NCBI RefSeq assembly: GCF_014641615.1
Contig: NZ_BMIB01000002.1
Coordinates: 558,001 to 622,000 of the forward strand
Direction of reading: 5' to 3'
Length of the DNA stretch: 64,000 bases
Source: Filimonas zeae
Lineage (GTDB): Bacteria > Bacteroidota > Bacteroidia > Chitinophagales > Chitinophagaceae
Below are positions 34,944-44,326 of this stretch, piece by piece. The notes under the pieces are model-generated. The model was not told the DNA's origin, made no database searches, and saw only the letters and a program-made list of their open reading frames with translations. Within the stretch, counting starts at the first letter, position 1. The number at the start of each line of letters is the position of its first letter. Made by a program: the position numbers and the translations under genes.

Positions 34944-36047
34944 TTACCGGATGATTCCATTCACATCATTCAACACCCGTTGCAGCAGCATACAAAACAT
35001 ATCAGCCTGCTCTCCCAGTCGTAAAATCGCATTTTTCCCGGTCGACTTTCTTATCTCAACTCCTTCGTGGGAAGCAATAAGTCCCGATATGCCGTCAAGC
35101 CTTATAACGGAGTTTTTTACGCCGCCTGCCAAAATAATCCGCTTGCTGGTTACATACAAAGTGCCTTCATCAACCAGCTTCATAACATCTGCACCATAGC
35201 TGAAACGCCCGTTGCCTGTTTTATTAAAGTAGCATGCTTTTATCTCTCTGAAATTCATTGACACGTCAGAACTACCGGGGATATTTCTGGTCCCCCTCCA
35301 TTCATACCAACGTACACCTGAAGAGGTGAAATAACATTCTTCGTCTTTTTGAAGCACAGCGGTTGTATGTACTACAGGCAGCTGCTCATTTTCTATAGCC
35401 CAATAGCACTTCAGCTTGTGAAGCCTGCTTTTAGTTTGTTCGCTCAACTGAATAACTACATGCAAGCTGGATGAAATGTCATGTAGTTCACGCTCTTCAG
35501 CTGGCGAAAAACGCATACGGGCAATCACTCCGGAAACATACTCCTGCACAAACGCAGCTCTCATTTCTGTAGCAATTTTCTCTGTAAGCGCTTTAGAAAG
35601 CTGCAACGTATGCTGCAACCTGTTCAGAAGCTCCATATCCCCGTTACTTAAACGGCCATCGGCTATAACTTTTGCAAATGCATTTCTATACACAAGCTCC
35701 CCTATTCTTGTATGCAGATATTGTAAAGTATGTTCCTCCAGCTTTAAAATTTCTGCCAGGTGATACAACTCATCCCGCTCCGTTTTATTCAAATCACTGT
35801 TCCGCAGGCAGTAATTCAGATAAACCGAATAAAACTCCTCCAGATTCAGCGCAAACTCTTTTTTTAAAGAAAGCCGGTATCGATCCTCAATACTTTTAAT
35901 ATCCTGCCGGGAAATATCCTGTACAGGTGTAGATGCCAGCAGGTTATTTAATTCCACTACCGCATTCTCCTCCGGCAGCTGCCTCAATAACTTCTGAAAA
36001 AAACTTACTGCATATAAAGGCCTTACCTGATATACGTGTCCATTCAT
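34944..36047 (-). CDS. TerB-like helical domain plus PH-like domain protein
   Basis: This 367-aa soluble protein has helical repeats up to about residue 240. One segment (NAFAKVIADGRLSNGDMELLNRLQ) has the acidic spacing of TerB-like domains. The C-terminal 120 residues read like a bacterial PH/GRAM domain (GTLYVTSKRIILAGG, VIRLDGISGLIASHEGVEI). Such proteins often sit at membranes and sense or scaffold. The start at 36047 follows the stop of the upstream gene by a single base (TAAtATG). The longer start at 36086 would overlap that gene. TerB is a moderate-confidence guess and the PH-like domain a better one. Confidence 0.7.
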   Translation of the reverse strand: MNGHVYQVRPLYAVSFFQKLLRQLPEENAVVELNNLLASTPVQDISRQDIKSIEDRYRLSLKKEFALNLEEFYSVYLNYCLRNSDLNKTERDELYHLAEILKLEEHTLQYLHTRIGELVYRNAFAKVIADGRLSNGDMELLNRLQHTLQLSKALTEKIATEMRAAFVQEYVSGVIARMRFSPAEERELHDISSSLHVVIQLSEQTKSRLHKLKCYWAIENEQLPVVHTTAVLQKDEECYFTSSGVRWYEWRGTRNIPGSSDVSMNFREIKACYFNKTGNGRFSYGADVMKLVDEGTLYVTSKRIILAGGVKNSVIRLDGISGLIASHEGVEIRKSTGKNAILRLGEQADMFCMLLQRVLNDVNGIIR

Positions 36048-36048
36048 A

Positions 36049-36861
36049 TTACTCGTATTGTCTGTATTCCTGATAAATAGGTTCATTCCAGTTTTTTACA
36101 CCACCATGGTGCGAGCATGCTCCTCTGCCACTGGCACCAGAAGTTGAGCCATCCCAACAGCGCGTGCAATACCCAATAATTTTCCGGCGAACCGGATTTA
36201 CCTTATTGTATAAGGCAGTCGCTTTCTTATTACCTGTTCCCAAAAGCTGTTTAAGATCATCTACCGCTTCCCGTACCTTCCCTGTTTTACTGTAACAAAC
36301 CGCCCTGTTGTATAACAGCTCATCATTGCTGGAATCTTTTAATAACGCATTTATTTTCACAAGCGCATCAGCGTATTTACCGGATGTAAAAAGCGAAGAA
36401 GCATCTGCCATCTGCATTTCGTGCACCTTATGTAAACTATCCTTTCTCTGCTGCTCTTTCTGCATGGCTACAGCCTTTTCCATTGCTTCCTTTTTCTTCA
36501 ACAATTCCTGAGTATGAGCTTCTACATTATCTGCTGTTACGTAATAGCCCATCAAAGGAATACTCACCGCAAGCAACAGAACAGCAACAACTGCTTTTAC
36601 CGCGGCGGTAAGCCTGCAACGCAGCTTCTCTTCTAAAAAACGGGCGCCGGGTGGTATTAAAACAAATCCTGTTATCGCAAACAGCAACGAAAGCAAAGGA
36701 TGATACAACACCGCCAGTGCTATTATCAGAAAAACAAGTCCAATCATCCATAACAAGCCACTCCTCAAAGGCTTCCGGACTTCTTTTCTCTTATGATCTC
36801 CTTTAAAATAATCAGGCAACACCCTTGCTTTTGCAGGAATTAAACCAGCTACGTATCTCAT
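36049..36861 (-). CDS. Membrane protein with DUF3761-like Cys/His tail
   Basis: This 270-aa protein has three hydrophobic segments in the first 110 residues. A charged helical linker follows, with a TPR-like pair at about 150-205 (ADASSLFTSGKYADALVKI; ELLYNRAVCYSKTGKVREAV). The tail holds a Cys/His motif: YCTRCWDGSTSGASGRGACSHHGG. That tail matches the DUF3761 pattern (C-x-DG-x-S...G-x-CS-x-HGG). It is a mid-operon gene, 53 bases downstream of the small membrane protein. The tail may bind metal. Function unknown. Confidence 0.75.
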   Translation of the reverse strand: MRYVAGLIPAKARVLPDYFKGDHKRKEVRKPLRSGLLWMIGLVFLIIALAVLYHPLLSLLFAITGFVLIPPGARFLEEKLRCRLTAAVKAVVAVLLLAVSIPLMGYYVTADNVEAHTQELLKKKEAMEKAVAMQKEQQRKDSLHKVHEMQMADASSLFTSGKYADALVKINALLKDSSNDELLYNRAVCYSKTGKVREAVDDLKQLLGTGNKKATALYNKVNPVRRKIIGYCTRCWDGSTSGASGRGACSHHGGVKNWNEPIYQEYRQYE

Positions 36862-36914
36862 AAATCACATACAGTTTACAACACCGGCAGCAGTAATCGG
36901 CTGCACAAAAAAAG

Positions 36915-37418
36915 TTAATGAAAATAAGTAAGGTTAAAAGAAGGCATACACATCTGCAACAGCCCATCTATCACCGGCAGCAGTATCACACCAACCACCA
37001 GCAACAGCATTCCCTTTATAACAGCATACGCCAGTTGATCGGCCTCTGCCTTTCTCACTTTTTTAGTACCTGTAACCAGCACAAGCGAAACCAACCCCGT
37101 TGCCATACCAGCCAGCAGCAACAGCCATCCCATTCCTATCCCAATCATTAAGCAGCAGCTGGTGGCTATACTTTTCAAAAATTCGCCGGGCTTTAGTTTC
37201 ATCCATATATCAATTGCTTCCGAAACAGCCCCCAGCACCCGGTACATAATAACGGAACCCGTACCGGCAATGCACGCTATCCATATAGCCAGCGGCAGTT
37301 CCACTACCTCTTCAGCCCCCATCTTTTTTCTTGTCTTACCTGTTAACCATCTAACCGCCAGCAAAAGCGCTATAACAGCAGCTATTCCACACACAAACAA
37401 TAGTATTATCCTGCTCAT
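36915..37418 (-). CDS. Small four-helix membrane protein, function unknown
   Basis: This 167-aa protein has four clear hydrophobic segments (near residues 3-25, 45-65, 85-115 and 135-155). A short basic loop, KTRKK, follows the first. I recognise no family. It begins 9 bases after the transglutaminase-like gene and belongs to the same operon, so it is probably a subunit of a membrane assembly. Confidence 0.75.
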   Translation of the reverse strand: MSRIILLFVCGIAAVIALLLAVRWLTGKTRKKMGAEEVVELPLAIWIACIAGTGSVIMYRVLGAVSEAIDIWMKLKPGEFLKSIATSCCLMIGIGMGWLLLLAGMATGLVSLVLVTGTKKVRKAEADQLAYAVIKGMLLLVVGVILLPVIDGLLQMCMPSFNLTYFH

Positions 37419-37427
37419 AGTTTTTAT

Positions 37428-39224
37428 TTATTGAGAAATAAGAGACAAACGCCAATATTTCAGGTTTGCTACCTCTTTGGGCAACACACCGGCAGGAACA
37501 CCTGCTGCCGTGGTTTCCCAACAGTAATAGGGCTGATTGTTATAATAGTATGCCTGTCCCTGTAATGGCAAATGAATACCCAACAATGAATGACTGTAAT
37601 ATTCGCTGCTCAACACCGCCACCTGATAACCATAATGTCTGAATACCGTATATAATAATAAAGTGCGCGAATCACAGTCTCCTTTGCCTGTTGCCATAAA
37701 TTCTACCGGCGTGTTAATGCCAAAACGTTCGTAACTGTCGCAGCGAGCATTTTCAGACCGTAGATAATTGCGGATAAAGGGATCGGAATAAAGAGCAGGA
37801 TTACAATCTTTATCCAGCACCAGGCAGTAGGGTATCTGTTGTATGCAGGTGACCATCATCTCCGCAAAGGCTAAAGAATCCAGGTTACCAGCAGCTTTAA
37901 TGCTATCAAACATCTGATACAACCCCGTTAACCTTTTCTCATCGTGCTGCCTGAGCAACGATAACATATAATCATAAGCCCTGCATTCCGATCCGGTTAC
38001 AGCAATCTTATTTTTCCACGCACGCGCACTCCGATAGTCGCTCGCAGCGATAAAATAACGCCCCTTGTACAACTTTCCTTTATAATCATACCATTTACGA
38101 TAATGCCAGATAAGCGTATCTATAGGTCTGCCTTCGGGAGCAGCGTCTTCTAAAGCCTGTTGCCGATCCGGAACAGCAACCACACTATCATAGTCTGCCA
38201 CAGCAGGAACAGTAGACTTGCCACCTGTGCTGCTACGACCAGCAAATAACAGCACGCCAATCCACCCCAATAGCAGCACGCCAAAAACAATTTTCAACAG
38301 CCATTCCCAAAACACAGCGGGAATAATGCGGAATAACACTACCGCCCCAATCAACGGCAGCAAAAACAATAACCTTGGCAATAAGGCAATCACAAACAGG
38401 CATAACAGCAGCCAGCCTATACCATTGAACAGCAGGGTAAAAAAGTCATCCGTTGCTCCCCGTCTTCTATAGGTATTCAAAGCAGGCCATTTGTAACCGT
38501 TACCCCTATGCCACCCCTGCTTCTCCACCCGCACATGGCTTTCGCTGCCAGCTGCTGCAATGTCATCTACCTGCACTGTTACGGGTTCTATATCAGGCAA
38601 AAACTCAATAATTTCGTTTACCTCTGTTACATCATCCCATATATAACCGGTAGCCTCTGTTTCTATGGTGCCAAACAGTTCCTCTCCTTCCTCCTGTTGC
38701 AGCTTACGCACAAAACGCACACCCGAAAACTGAGGCTGATGAAGCACTACACCAAATTGTCTGGCATTACCTTCAAAAACTACATGGCAGGGAATGGTAG
38801 CAGGTAGTTTATGCATTGGAAAACCGGTATCTGCTTCAAAAGCAAACGGCTTTCCCCTGGAGACACCTTCTTTTTCATTTACCCAAAAAGTAACTTCATA
38901 AATATGAAACTGATAATGTTTTACAAACACATCTCTTTCTCCGGAACCGTTCTCTGCTTCCGCCCAGTATTTCCCTTTCAACCTGCCCAGTAACCAGGTG
39001 TACCTGGGGGTAGCTTTTTCCATCATTACCCGTTTAAACCTCCTGCCAGTCTCCGGATCAGTTTCTACTTCTGTTTCAGACAAACGGGTAAATCTTACGT
39101 CCGGATGCGGCGCAGATACAGATACCGCATCCGTCACGGTAACAGCTGTTGACGCCTTTTTCCGGGTATACCATAGCAGAAGTCCTGTAAGCAAGGCCGC
39201 AATAAGTATTACTAACAGCGTCAC
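37428..39224 (-). CDS. Membrane protein with C-terminal transglutaminase-like domain
   Basis: This 598-aa protein starts with one transmembrane helix and a soluble beta-rich region (about 45-250). A second cluster of hydrophobic helices spans about 265-340. The C-terminal soluble domain carries a transglutaminase/papain-like arrangement: Cys517 in KGDCDSR, His545 in YSHSLLG and Glu570 in CWETT. Such domains act as cysteine proteases, amide-transfer enzymes or pseudo-enzymes. Its start overlaps the stop of the DUF4407-like gene by 4 bases, a sign of translational coupling. A role in processing envelope peptides is possible; the substrate is unknown. Confidence 0.78.
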   Translation of the reverse strand: MTLLVILIAALLTGLLLWYTRKKASTAVTVTDAVSVSAPHPDVRFTRLSETEVETDPETGRRFKRVMMEKATPRYTWLLGRLKGKYWAEAENGSGERDVFVKHYQFHIYEVTFWVNEKEGVSRGKPFAFEADTGFPMHKLPATIPCHVVFEGNARQFGVVLHQPQFSGVRFVRKLQQEEGEELFGTIETEATGYIWDDVTEVNEIIEFLPDIEPVTVQVDDIAAAGSESHVRVEKQGWHRGNGYKWPALNTYRRRGATDDFFTLLFNGIGWLLLCLFVIALLPRLLFLLPLIGAVVLFRIIPAVFWEWLLKIVFGVLLLGWIGVLLFAGRSSTGGKSTVPAVADYDSVVAVPDRQQALEDAAPEGRPIDTLIWHYRKWYDYKGKLYKGRYFIAASDYRSARAWKNKIAVTGSECRAYDYMLSLLRQHDEKRLTGLYQMFDSIKAAGNLDSLAFAEMMVTCIQQIPYCLVLDKDCNPALYSDPFIRNYLRSENARCDSYERFGINTPVEFMATGKGDCDSRTLLLYTVFRHYGYQVAVLSSEYYSHSLLGIHLPLQGQAYYYNNQPYYCWETTAAGVPAGVLPKEVANLKYWRLSLISQ

Positions 39225-40567
39225 AGTGCAGCAGGATAAATAAGGGTTAATAAATCAGATTGCTCAGATAAAGGAAAGGCATCGTATTTACGCACAGTTC
39301 TGAAAGGATGATCTGCCCAATACTCGTACTTCTCCACATCATCCTTCAACGTCTCTTCCAGCTGCTGCAACAATTTACTATAAACATCCGGGCGTATATC
39401 TCTTACCTTCTCCAGCCAGGGCAGCATTTTTTCCCGGCTGCGGGTATTGTATTGCATAATACAATGCCTGAACGCAAGCAGGTAATCACTTTTAAAATCC
39501 CGATAATACTCCAGCACCATATCACGCTCCAACCTTTCCTTCTCATCATAAAAAATGCCTTTATTCCGTATGGAATACTTTAGATAAATAGGTAGTAAAA
39601 ACACCCCAATCACCACCAGGGTAATTATCCAGGAAACAGGGTTCTCATTAAGGATAATCTGATTTCTCTTAATGTAAAAGTTACTGTGTTCCATCAGCAC
39701 CCTTAAACGTTTGTCGTTATTCATTCTGGCAACTATCAGGTTCTGCAAAGCAGATCGGGTATATGACATATCAGCCTGCTCTCCCCCATCAACCAAATCA
39801 ATCCCCTGCAACTGCAATAAAAACGCTGCGTGACTCTGCTGTTCCTTTATCAATGCTACTTCCAGCTGCAGCCGTACGCTGTCGGAGATATGTTTCCAGT
39901 GATCTGAAAAGCGACCATGCCAATGTTTAAGACTATCCAGCATACGCTGCATAGCAAACAAGCGGGCCGAGTCTTCTGCTATTTTACGGTATAGCCAGGC
40001 ATGTTTCGCCTCAATCAACCCGCGTGTTTCCATTGTTATCGTTGCCGCGTCAGCCCTGTGTAAGTCCCGCCCACACCTGCACTCCCCCGCCACCAACGCG
40101 CTATCTGCTGCAATGGTCATTTCACCCTTGTATTCAGTTTTATATTTATTCAGACTCTTTTGCACAAAGGGCGACAGGCACAATACGTTAATAGGCTGCG
40201 CTATAATAATGGCCAGTAAAGACATAAAAAGAAGCCGGAACAACATAGCAGCGGAAAAAAAAGACCGGGCCCGGGCCAGCAGTTTGTTTTTTACCGGCAG
40301 CAGCGTTGGGGTTACCGTATGCAGCAGTAGCAGGTACATGTTGGTTACCAGTAAAGCCCACACAACGCCAACTGGCACTACCATCCATTTATTACCCTGA
40401 AAAAGGTAAAACATAAAACTGCCGGCACTGATACAACAACCCAGAAAAATAGTAAGTACCAGTATGCGTATAGCTGCAAAAGTCCGCTTCGCATTCCCGT
40501 TGCACCGCTGTATCAGTTGGTTATCTTCTCCCGCCAACGTGAGATAAATACGTTTCAGTTTACGCAT
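39221..40567 (-). CDS. DUF4407-like membrane protein (paralog A)
   Basis: This 448-aa protein has two pairs of transmembrane helices near the N terminus, separated by a Pro-containing loop (IIAQPINVLCLSPFV). A long charged helical region follows (about 150-300), then a further hydrophobic segment near 320-340 and a soluble tail. The order matches the neighbouring DUF4407 protein, whose equivalent loop reads LTISKPVEIRMF. Its Cys pair ECRC is extra. It overlaps both neighbours (8 bases upstream, 4 downstream). The family has no established function; long periplasmic or cytoplasmic coiled coils suggest a structural or sensing role. Confidence 0.75.
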   Translation of the reverse strand: MRKLKRIYLTLAGEDNQLIQRCNGNAKRTFAAIRILVLTIFLGCCISAGSFMFYLFQGNKWMVVPVGVVWALLVTNMYLLLLHTVTPTLLPVKNKLLARARSFFSAAMLFRLLFMSLLAIIIAQPINVLCLSPFVQKSLNKYKTEYKGEMTIAADSALVAGECRCGRDLHRADAATITMETRGLIEAKHAWLYRKIAEDSARLFAMQRMLDSLKHWHGRFSDHWKHISDSVRLQLEVALIKEQQSHAAFLLQLQGIDLVDGGEQADMSYTRSALQNLIVARMNNDKRLRVLMEHSNFYIKRNQIILNENPVSWIITLVVIGVFLLPIYLKYSIRNKGIFYDEKERLERDMVLEYYRDFKSDYLLAFRHCIMQYNTRSREKMLPWLEKVRDIRPDVYSKLLQQLEETLKDDVEKYEYWADHPFRTVRKYDAFPLSEQSDLLTLIYPAAL

Positions 40568-41795
40568 CTACTTGTATACTTTGAATATAAGAATCCAGGT
40601 TTGCATCAATTTTCTCCATTTCCCTTTCCTTATACCGCCGCACAGCATAAGCAGTAAGCTCTTTCTGTATATCAGTAACCATTATTTTTTCGTGTACAAC
40701 ACGCTCCGCCTCATGATTAATAATCAGATGCCTTTCCAGTCCCTGTTTGTCTTTATAATAATCATATCTTACCTCTATGCCATTTTCTGCTTTAATCAGC
40801 TCATCACGATTTTCAACCAGATAGTCGTAGGGAGTTTTGGTAAGCATCAGTTTAAAAAATACCGGAGTAAGTTCAATAGCCATAAATAACAGGGTAATAA
40901 AAGTGGTAATAACAGCGCCGGCTATTTCATGTGCAAGCTTTATACGTTCCAGTAATCCATCCAGCCCATTCGCAATTTTTTCGTTATTGTTACGTTCTTT
41001 TTCTTTAGCAGTTCTCAGTTCCTGTTTGCGTTTATTCAAATCGGCCAGTTCCGCAGCATGCAATTCGTCAAACCGCTGCAACTCATTCTCCAGTTTTTCC
41101 TGCTCTCTTTTTAAAGCTCTGGCTACAGGCCCTTCTCCCTCTGGCCTACCTCCATGTCCTTCTGAAGTTTCTATTATACGTGTATTTTCAAGAGTCTTTA
41201 TCCGCGCCAACAAATCAGCCCTCTGCTCTTCAATTCCTTTAAAATCTCCCTCCAGCTTACGTTCCCTGTCTATATACACCGAATCAACCTTCGACTGGTA
41301 GGCAGTCTGCTGCTCCAGTTGTTTCTCGCGCAGCTTAATGTCAATTTCTGTTTTAAACATTCTTATCTCTACAGGCTTCGAAATGGTAAGTGCTATAATA
41401 GCGCCCATAATAATCCGTGGTAATGCTCCCTTCAACTCATCCCAGGTAATAGCTTCCGTTCCGTCGCCTTTTCCGGTACTGGTAACAATAAATCGGTCTA
41501 TATTAAAAATCATGAGTCCCCATACAACCCCAAACACCAGGGAAAGCATTACGGTAGGCAAGCTAACCGCATCATCTATAGCAGAACCTCTGGGTTCAAA
41601 AATGGTATAAAAGGCATATCCACCGGCTAAACCAGCCATAGCACCTGTTGCAAATACAATTCCACCCAGGCATACATATTTTACTCTGTCGCTATAAGTA
41701 GCCTGTTCCAACAAGTACCGGTCACCACCGGCAGCCCTCCACAAAAAACGAACTACAAAATTGGTTTTCTCAGTTTTGCTGTAGTCTCTTTTCAT
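40560..41795 (-). CDS. DUF4407 family membrane protein (paralog B)
   Basis: This 411-aa protein follows the DUF4407 plan. Helices at about 37-65 and 85-110 are followed by FNIDRFIVTST. A third segment includes PRIIMGAIIALTISKPVEIRMF. A long coiled coil (about 150-290) is rich in Glu, Lys and Arg. A fourth helix pair (ITTFITLLFMAIELTPVFFKLM) precedes a soluble tail. It overlaps the upstream gene by 4 bases (ATGA) and the downstream paralog by 8. The function is unknown; adjacent paralogs suggest a heteromer. Confidence 0.86.
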   Translation of the reverse strand: MKRDYSKTEKTNFVVRFLWRAAGGDRYLLEQATYSDRVKYVCLGGIVFATGAMAGLAGGYAFYTIFEPRGSAIDDAVSLPTVMLSLVFGVVWGLMIFNIDRFIVTSTGKGDGTEAITWDELKGALPRIIMGAIIALTISKPVEIRMFKTEIDIKLREKQLEQQTAYQSKVDSVYIDRERKLEGDFKGIEEQRADLLARIKTLENTRIIETSEGHGGRPEGEGPVARALKREQEKLENELQRFDELHAAELADLNKRKQELRTAKEKERNNNEKIANGLDGLLERIKLAHEIAGAVITTFITLLFMAIELTPVFFKLMLTKTPYDYLVENRDELIKAENGIEVRYDYYKDKQGLERHLIINHEAERVVHEKIMVTDIQKELTAYAVRRYKEREMEKIDANLDSYIQSIQVDA

Positions 41796-42301
41796 ATATA
41801 ATCAGCTTGGTTAAATAAGGCGGGTACATAAGCAACTGGTGGCACTTTCATGGCTATAGCAGGCACACCTGTTATCTTTCCGGAACATACTTTTATAGGC
41901 ATATACGTCAGTTTCATATCTGTACTAAAAGCAACGGGTATCGCCCAGTCAGCCATTTCAGTTTTAAATGTTTGGGTTTGCAAGTGCCACTGGGGCTCTA
42001 CCTCCAGATAATACTTCCGCTTAGTAAAGAACCCCTGTACCGTAAGCTGCAACTGACTATGCGCCAGTTTACTCAGGTTTAAAACAATATACTCACCGGC
42101 AAAAACACCGTATCCTGCAACAGATAACCAGAGCGAATTGCTACACCGGCATTGAATAACCAGGTAACTCTGCTGAAAAAGATACCGGTACGTATACCTG
42201 ACATAAAGCACCTGCAAGCGATTCTTTCTTTTGAAAAGCAACCGGCAAACACGCAGTAACACTTTACCAGTCAATACAGGGTTCAGTAAAAAAAAACGCA
42301 T
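41792..42301 (-). CDS. Hypothetical protein, first gene of the DUF4407 operon
   Basis: This 169-aa protein is not recognised. It starts with a basic, hydrophobic stretch (FLLNPVLTGKVLLRVCRLLFKRK) and then looks beta-rich, with many aromatic and Val residues. It has no obvious signal cleavage site. Its stop overlaps the start of the DUF4407 gene by 4 bases, which is the main reason to accept it as real. Confidence 0.6.
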   Translation of the reverse strand: MRFFLLNPVLTGKVLLRVCRLLFKRKNRLQVLYVRYTYRYLFQQSYLVIQCRCSNSLWLSVAGYGVFAGEYIVLNLSKLAHSQLQLTVQGFFTKRKYYLEVEPQWHLQTQTFKTEMADWAIPVAFSTDMKLTYMPIKVCSGKITGVPAIAMKVPPVAYVPALFNQADYI

Positions 42302-42446
42302 ACAGTATCTTATCTTTATGATATATCAAAACTATACAGCACCAAACGGTTTTTCTTACGGGAAACCGTAAACGAAAACTTATTTACAATCCGCACAATC
42401 GGGGGCCCGATACTTCAGAATAATCTACAAATAAAATACCTTCATT

Positions 42447-42465
42447 CTCAGGGCACCTCCCTGAG
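42447..42465. promoter_or_regulatory. 7-bp hairpin in the leader between divergent operons
   Basis: Bases 42447-42453 and 42459-42465 are exact reverse complements with a 5-base loop. It lies 41 bases upstream of the small Cys-rich gene at 42507 and could be a leader hairpin, operator or terminator. Nothing else stands out in 42302-42506. Confidence 0.35.
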
Positions 42466-42506
42466 TTATTCTATACACATTAACTGTAATCATTAACCAC
42501 ATTCAT

Positions 42507-42824
42507 ATGAAAACCCTTATTACTGTTCTTCTTTCATTCAGCTTATTCTGCACACCGGAAAGCCGCAACAAACACCATGCAGGCAGGTGTACAGGTGCTG
42601 CCTCCTGTACAGCCTGTAAAAACTGCTCCGGTTGTAAATACTGTAATGCGGGAGGCACCTGCGGCGTATGTGCCCCTGCCCGGTCAAAACCACGGGAAAC
42701 AATGGGTAAACCGGCCGGCAAAGAAGATACTGATTTTACACAGTGCAAGGCTATTACCAAAAAACGTACAAGATGCTCGCGCAAAGCAACCGCTACGGGA
42801 TACTGCTGGCAGCACGGCAATTAA
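42507..42824 (+). CDS. Small secreted Cys-rich protein with DUF5763-like tail
   Basis: This 105-aa protein has a short signal (LITVLLSFSLFC). It then has a dense Cys run (CTACKNCSGCKYC, GGTCGVC). The C terminus fits the DUF5763 pattern (QCKAITKKRTRCSRKA, then YCWQH), a probable small zinc-binding unit. At least a dozen Cys residues make metal binding or disulfide packing likely. It is preceded by a 7-bp hairpin and transcribed away from the DUF4407 operon. Confidence 0.7.
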   Translation: MKTLITVLLSFSLFCTPESRNKHHAGRCTGAASCTACKNCSGCKYCNAGGTCGVCAPARSKPRETMGKPAGKEDTDFTQCKAITKKRTRCSRKATATGYCWQHGN

Positions 42825-42897
42825 CAAACGATACATCGCTTTTACAAAACCTTATCATTGACCAAAATGGAAACATACTATATTTATAATAAAACAA

Positions 42898-43272
42898 ATG
42901 TCATCATCTGCCACCCCTTACCAACGCGTGCTGCCATTACTGGAAGCAGCAGAAACAATAGCCTCCGGCTATAGCGGCGGCAGTTCTTCTCATTTTGCTT
43001 CTGCTGAAGCCCTTACCAAAGCCATACACACGGGCTTGTTGAAATTAAAATTCCGCGACACCAGCGACGTTCCGGCAATGAAAAAATGGTTTGCACCGGA
43101 AGGCGACTGGAATAGTCTGATTGGCCCTGAAGGCACCAGTATTGGCAAACAACTACACGAATTATTACCTGAAATAACGCTAACACATTTCCGGGATGTA
43201 CCCCTCCGGCGGCGCGCCACCGTGGGAAACTGGCTGGCAATGCTGGTTCAGGCGTTTTTTGAAGCGTTTTAG
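42898..43272 (+). CDS. Hypothetical 124-aa protein
   Basis: This protein is not recognised. It looks soluble and helical, with no signal or membrane segment. It contains a Trp-Phe-Ala-Pro-Glu-Gly-Asp-Trp stretch (KKWFAPEGDW) and a basic RRRA near the C terminus. It follows the Cys-rich gene by 73 bases in the same direction. Confidence 0.6.
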   Translation: MSSSATPYQRVLPLLEAAETIASGYSGGSSSHFASAEALTKAIHTGLLKLKFRDTSDVPAMKKWFAPEGDWNSLIGPEGTSIGKQLHELLPEITLTHFRDVPLRRRATVGNWLAMLVQAFFEAF

Positions 43273-43459
43273 CAGAATGGGTTTAACGAAGCTTAAAATA
43301 TTCAAACACCCATAATTGAATATTTTTTTTACTATCTTACCAGAGCGTTCGGCTATTTACAATGAAATACCCGGTAATCCACAGGTATTTCCGATACTGT
43401 ATCCGTTGAAGGCATCAGTATATTGCAAGCCGGATTTCCGTACCTTTTTAACTAAGAAA

Positions 43460-44095
43460 ATGAAACACGAACAGACTACAGGCGAAGCCTGGGCTGGTAT
43501 TACGCAAAACAAACAGCAGGCCCAACTGGTATTAACCCACCTGTTTCAATTACAATCTGTAGAGGATTTTAAAGATCAGACGATAGGCTGGCTGCAGCTG
43601 ATGCCTGAAAATGTAATTCTGGAGTTTAACAAACTACCGGAAACCATGCGCACCACCAGGCACTGGCTGATGGGAGATGAAGAAACCCCACCCCGGAATG
43701 AAAAAGAACAGGCGCAGCAACATGCCGCACTTTTCGGCTTTTTGCTGTACTTTTTTGATCAATGCTGGTTGTTGTTTGGCAGGGATATGCATGAACAAAA
43801 AGCAGTGAACTGGAACTTTGCGGGCCAGATACCCCACCGGAATCTGAAAGACCTGCTCAAAAGCATCACCCTTAAACATGCAGTAAATGTTTTATACGAC
43901 GCACTGGTAACTGTTACCGGCACAGAATACCAGATACAGTTTCAAAGTAAAATAAGAGAACTGGAATGGGATACAGAGGAAGAACGGGAACAATATGCTG
44001 ATGAAGAAAGTGAAGAGTACACCCGCCTGATGGTGGTATTTGCTCATTTTCGCAGCCTGCTGGATGCTACCTGGTACCTGCTGTGTATGCCGTGA
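43460..44095 (+). CDS. Hypothetical 211-aa acidic protein
   Basis: This soluble, largely helical protein is not recognised. A strongly acidic stretch (about residues 175-192, with DTEEEREQ and DEESEE) lies near the C terminus. I chose the ATG at 43460 because the longer TTG-initiated reading starts with AT-rich sequence of a promoter type. It is followed by 231 bases with no recognised feature and then the 42-bp repeat array. Confidence 0.6.
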   Translation: MKHEQTTGEAWAGITQNKQQAQLVLTHLFQLQSVEDFKDQTIGWLQLMPENVILEFNKLPETMRTTRHWLMGDEETPPRNEKEQAQQHAALFGFLLYFFDQCWLLFGRDMHEQKAVNWNFAGQIPHRNLKDLLKSITLKHAVNVLYDALVTVTGTEYQIQFQSKIRELEWDTEEEREQYADEESEEYTRLMVVFAHFRSLLDATWYLLCMP

Positions 44096-44326
44096 CATGC
44101 TCCATAACAGCAGACATTAACATCTTTTTATCAATAGTTCTCTTTTACCTGTCTGTATTCCTGTATACATTTATAGCAGTAAACTTCCAAAGCCGCAGAC
44201 ATTACTACGGCCATTTTAAAATCCTCTATATATCCACTGAAGTAACCATCAGCTCTTTGCAGATACTGCAGGCTTGCGTGGGTACAGTATTCCGTTGAGA
44301 AAAAGAACAAGCCGGCACACTGGTAA
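44096..44326. other. Gap before the repeat array with no recognised feature
   Basis: Together with the repeat array this makes a 577-base stretch without a convincing gene. The first 231 bases are AT-rich, with no ORF, hairpin or RNA that I can support. Confidence 0.6.
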
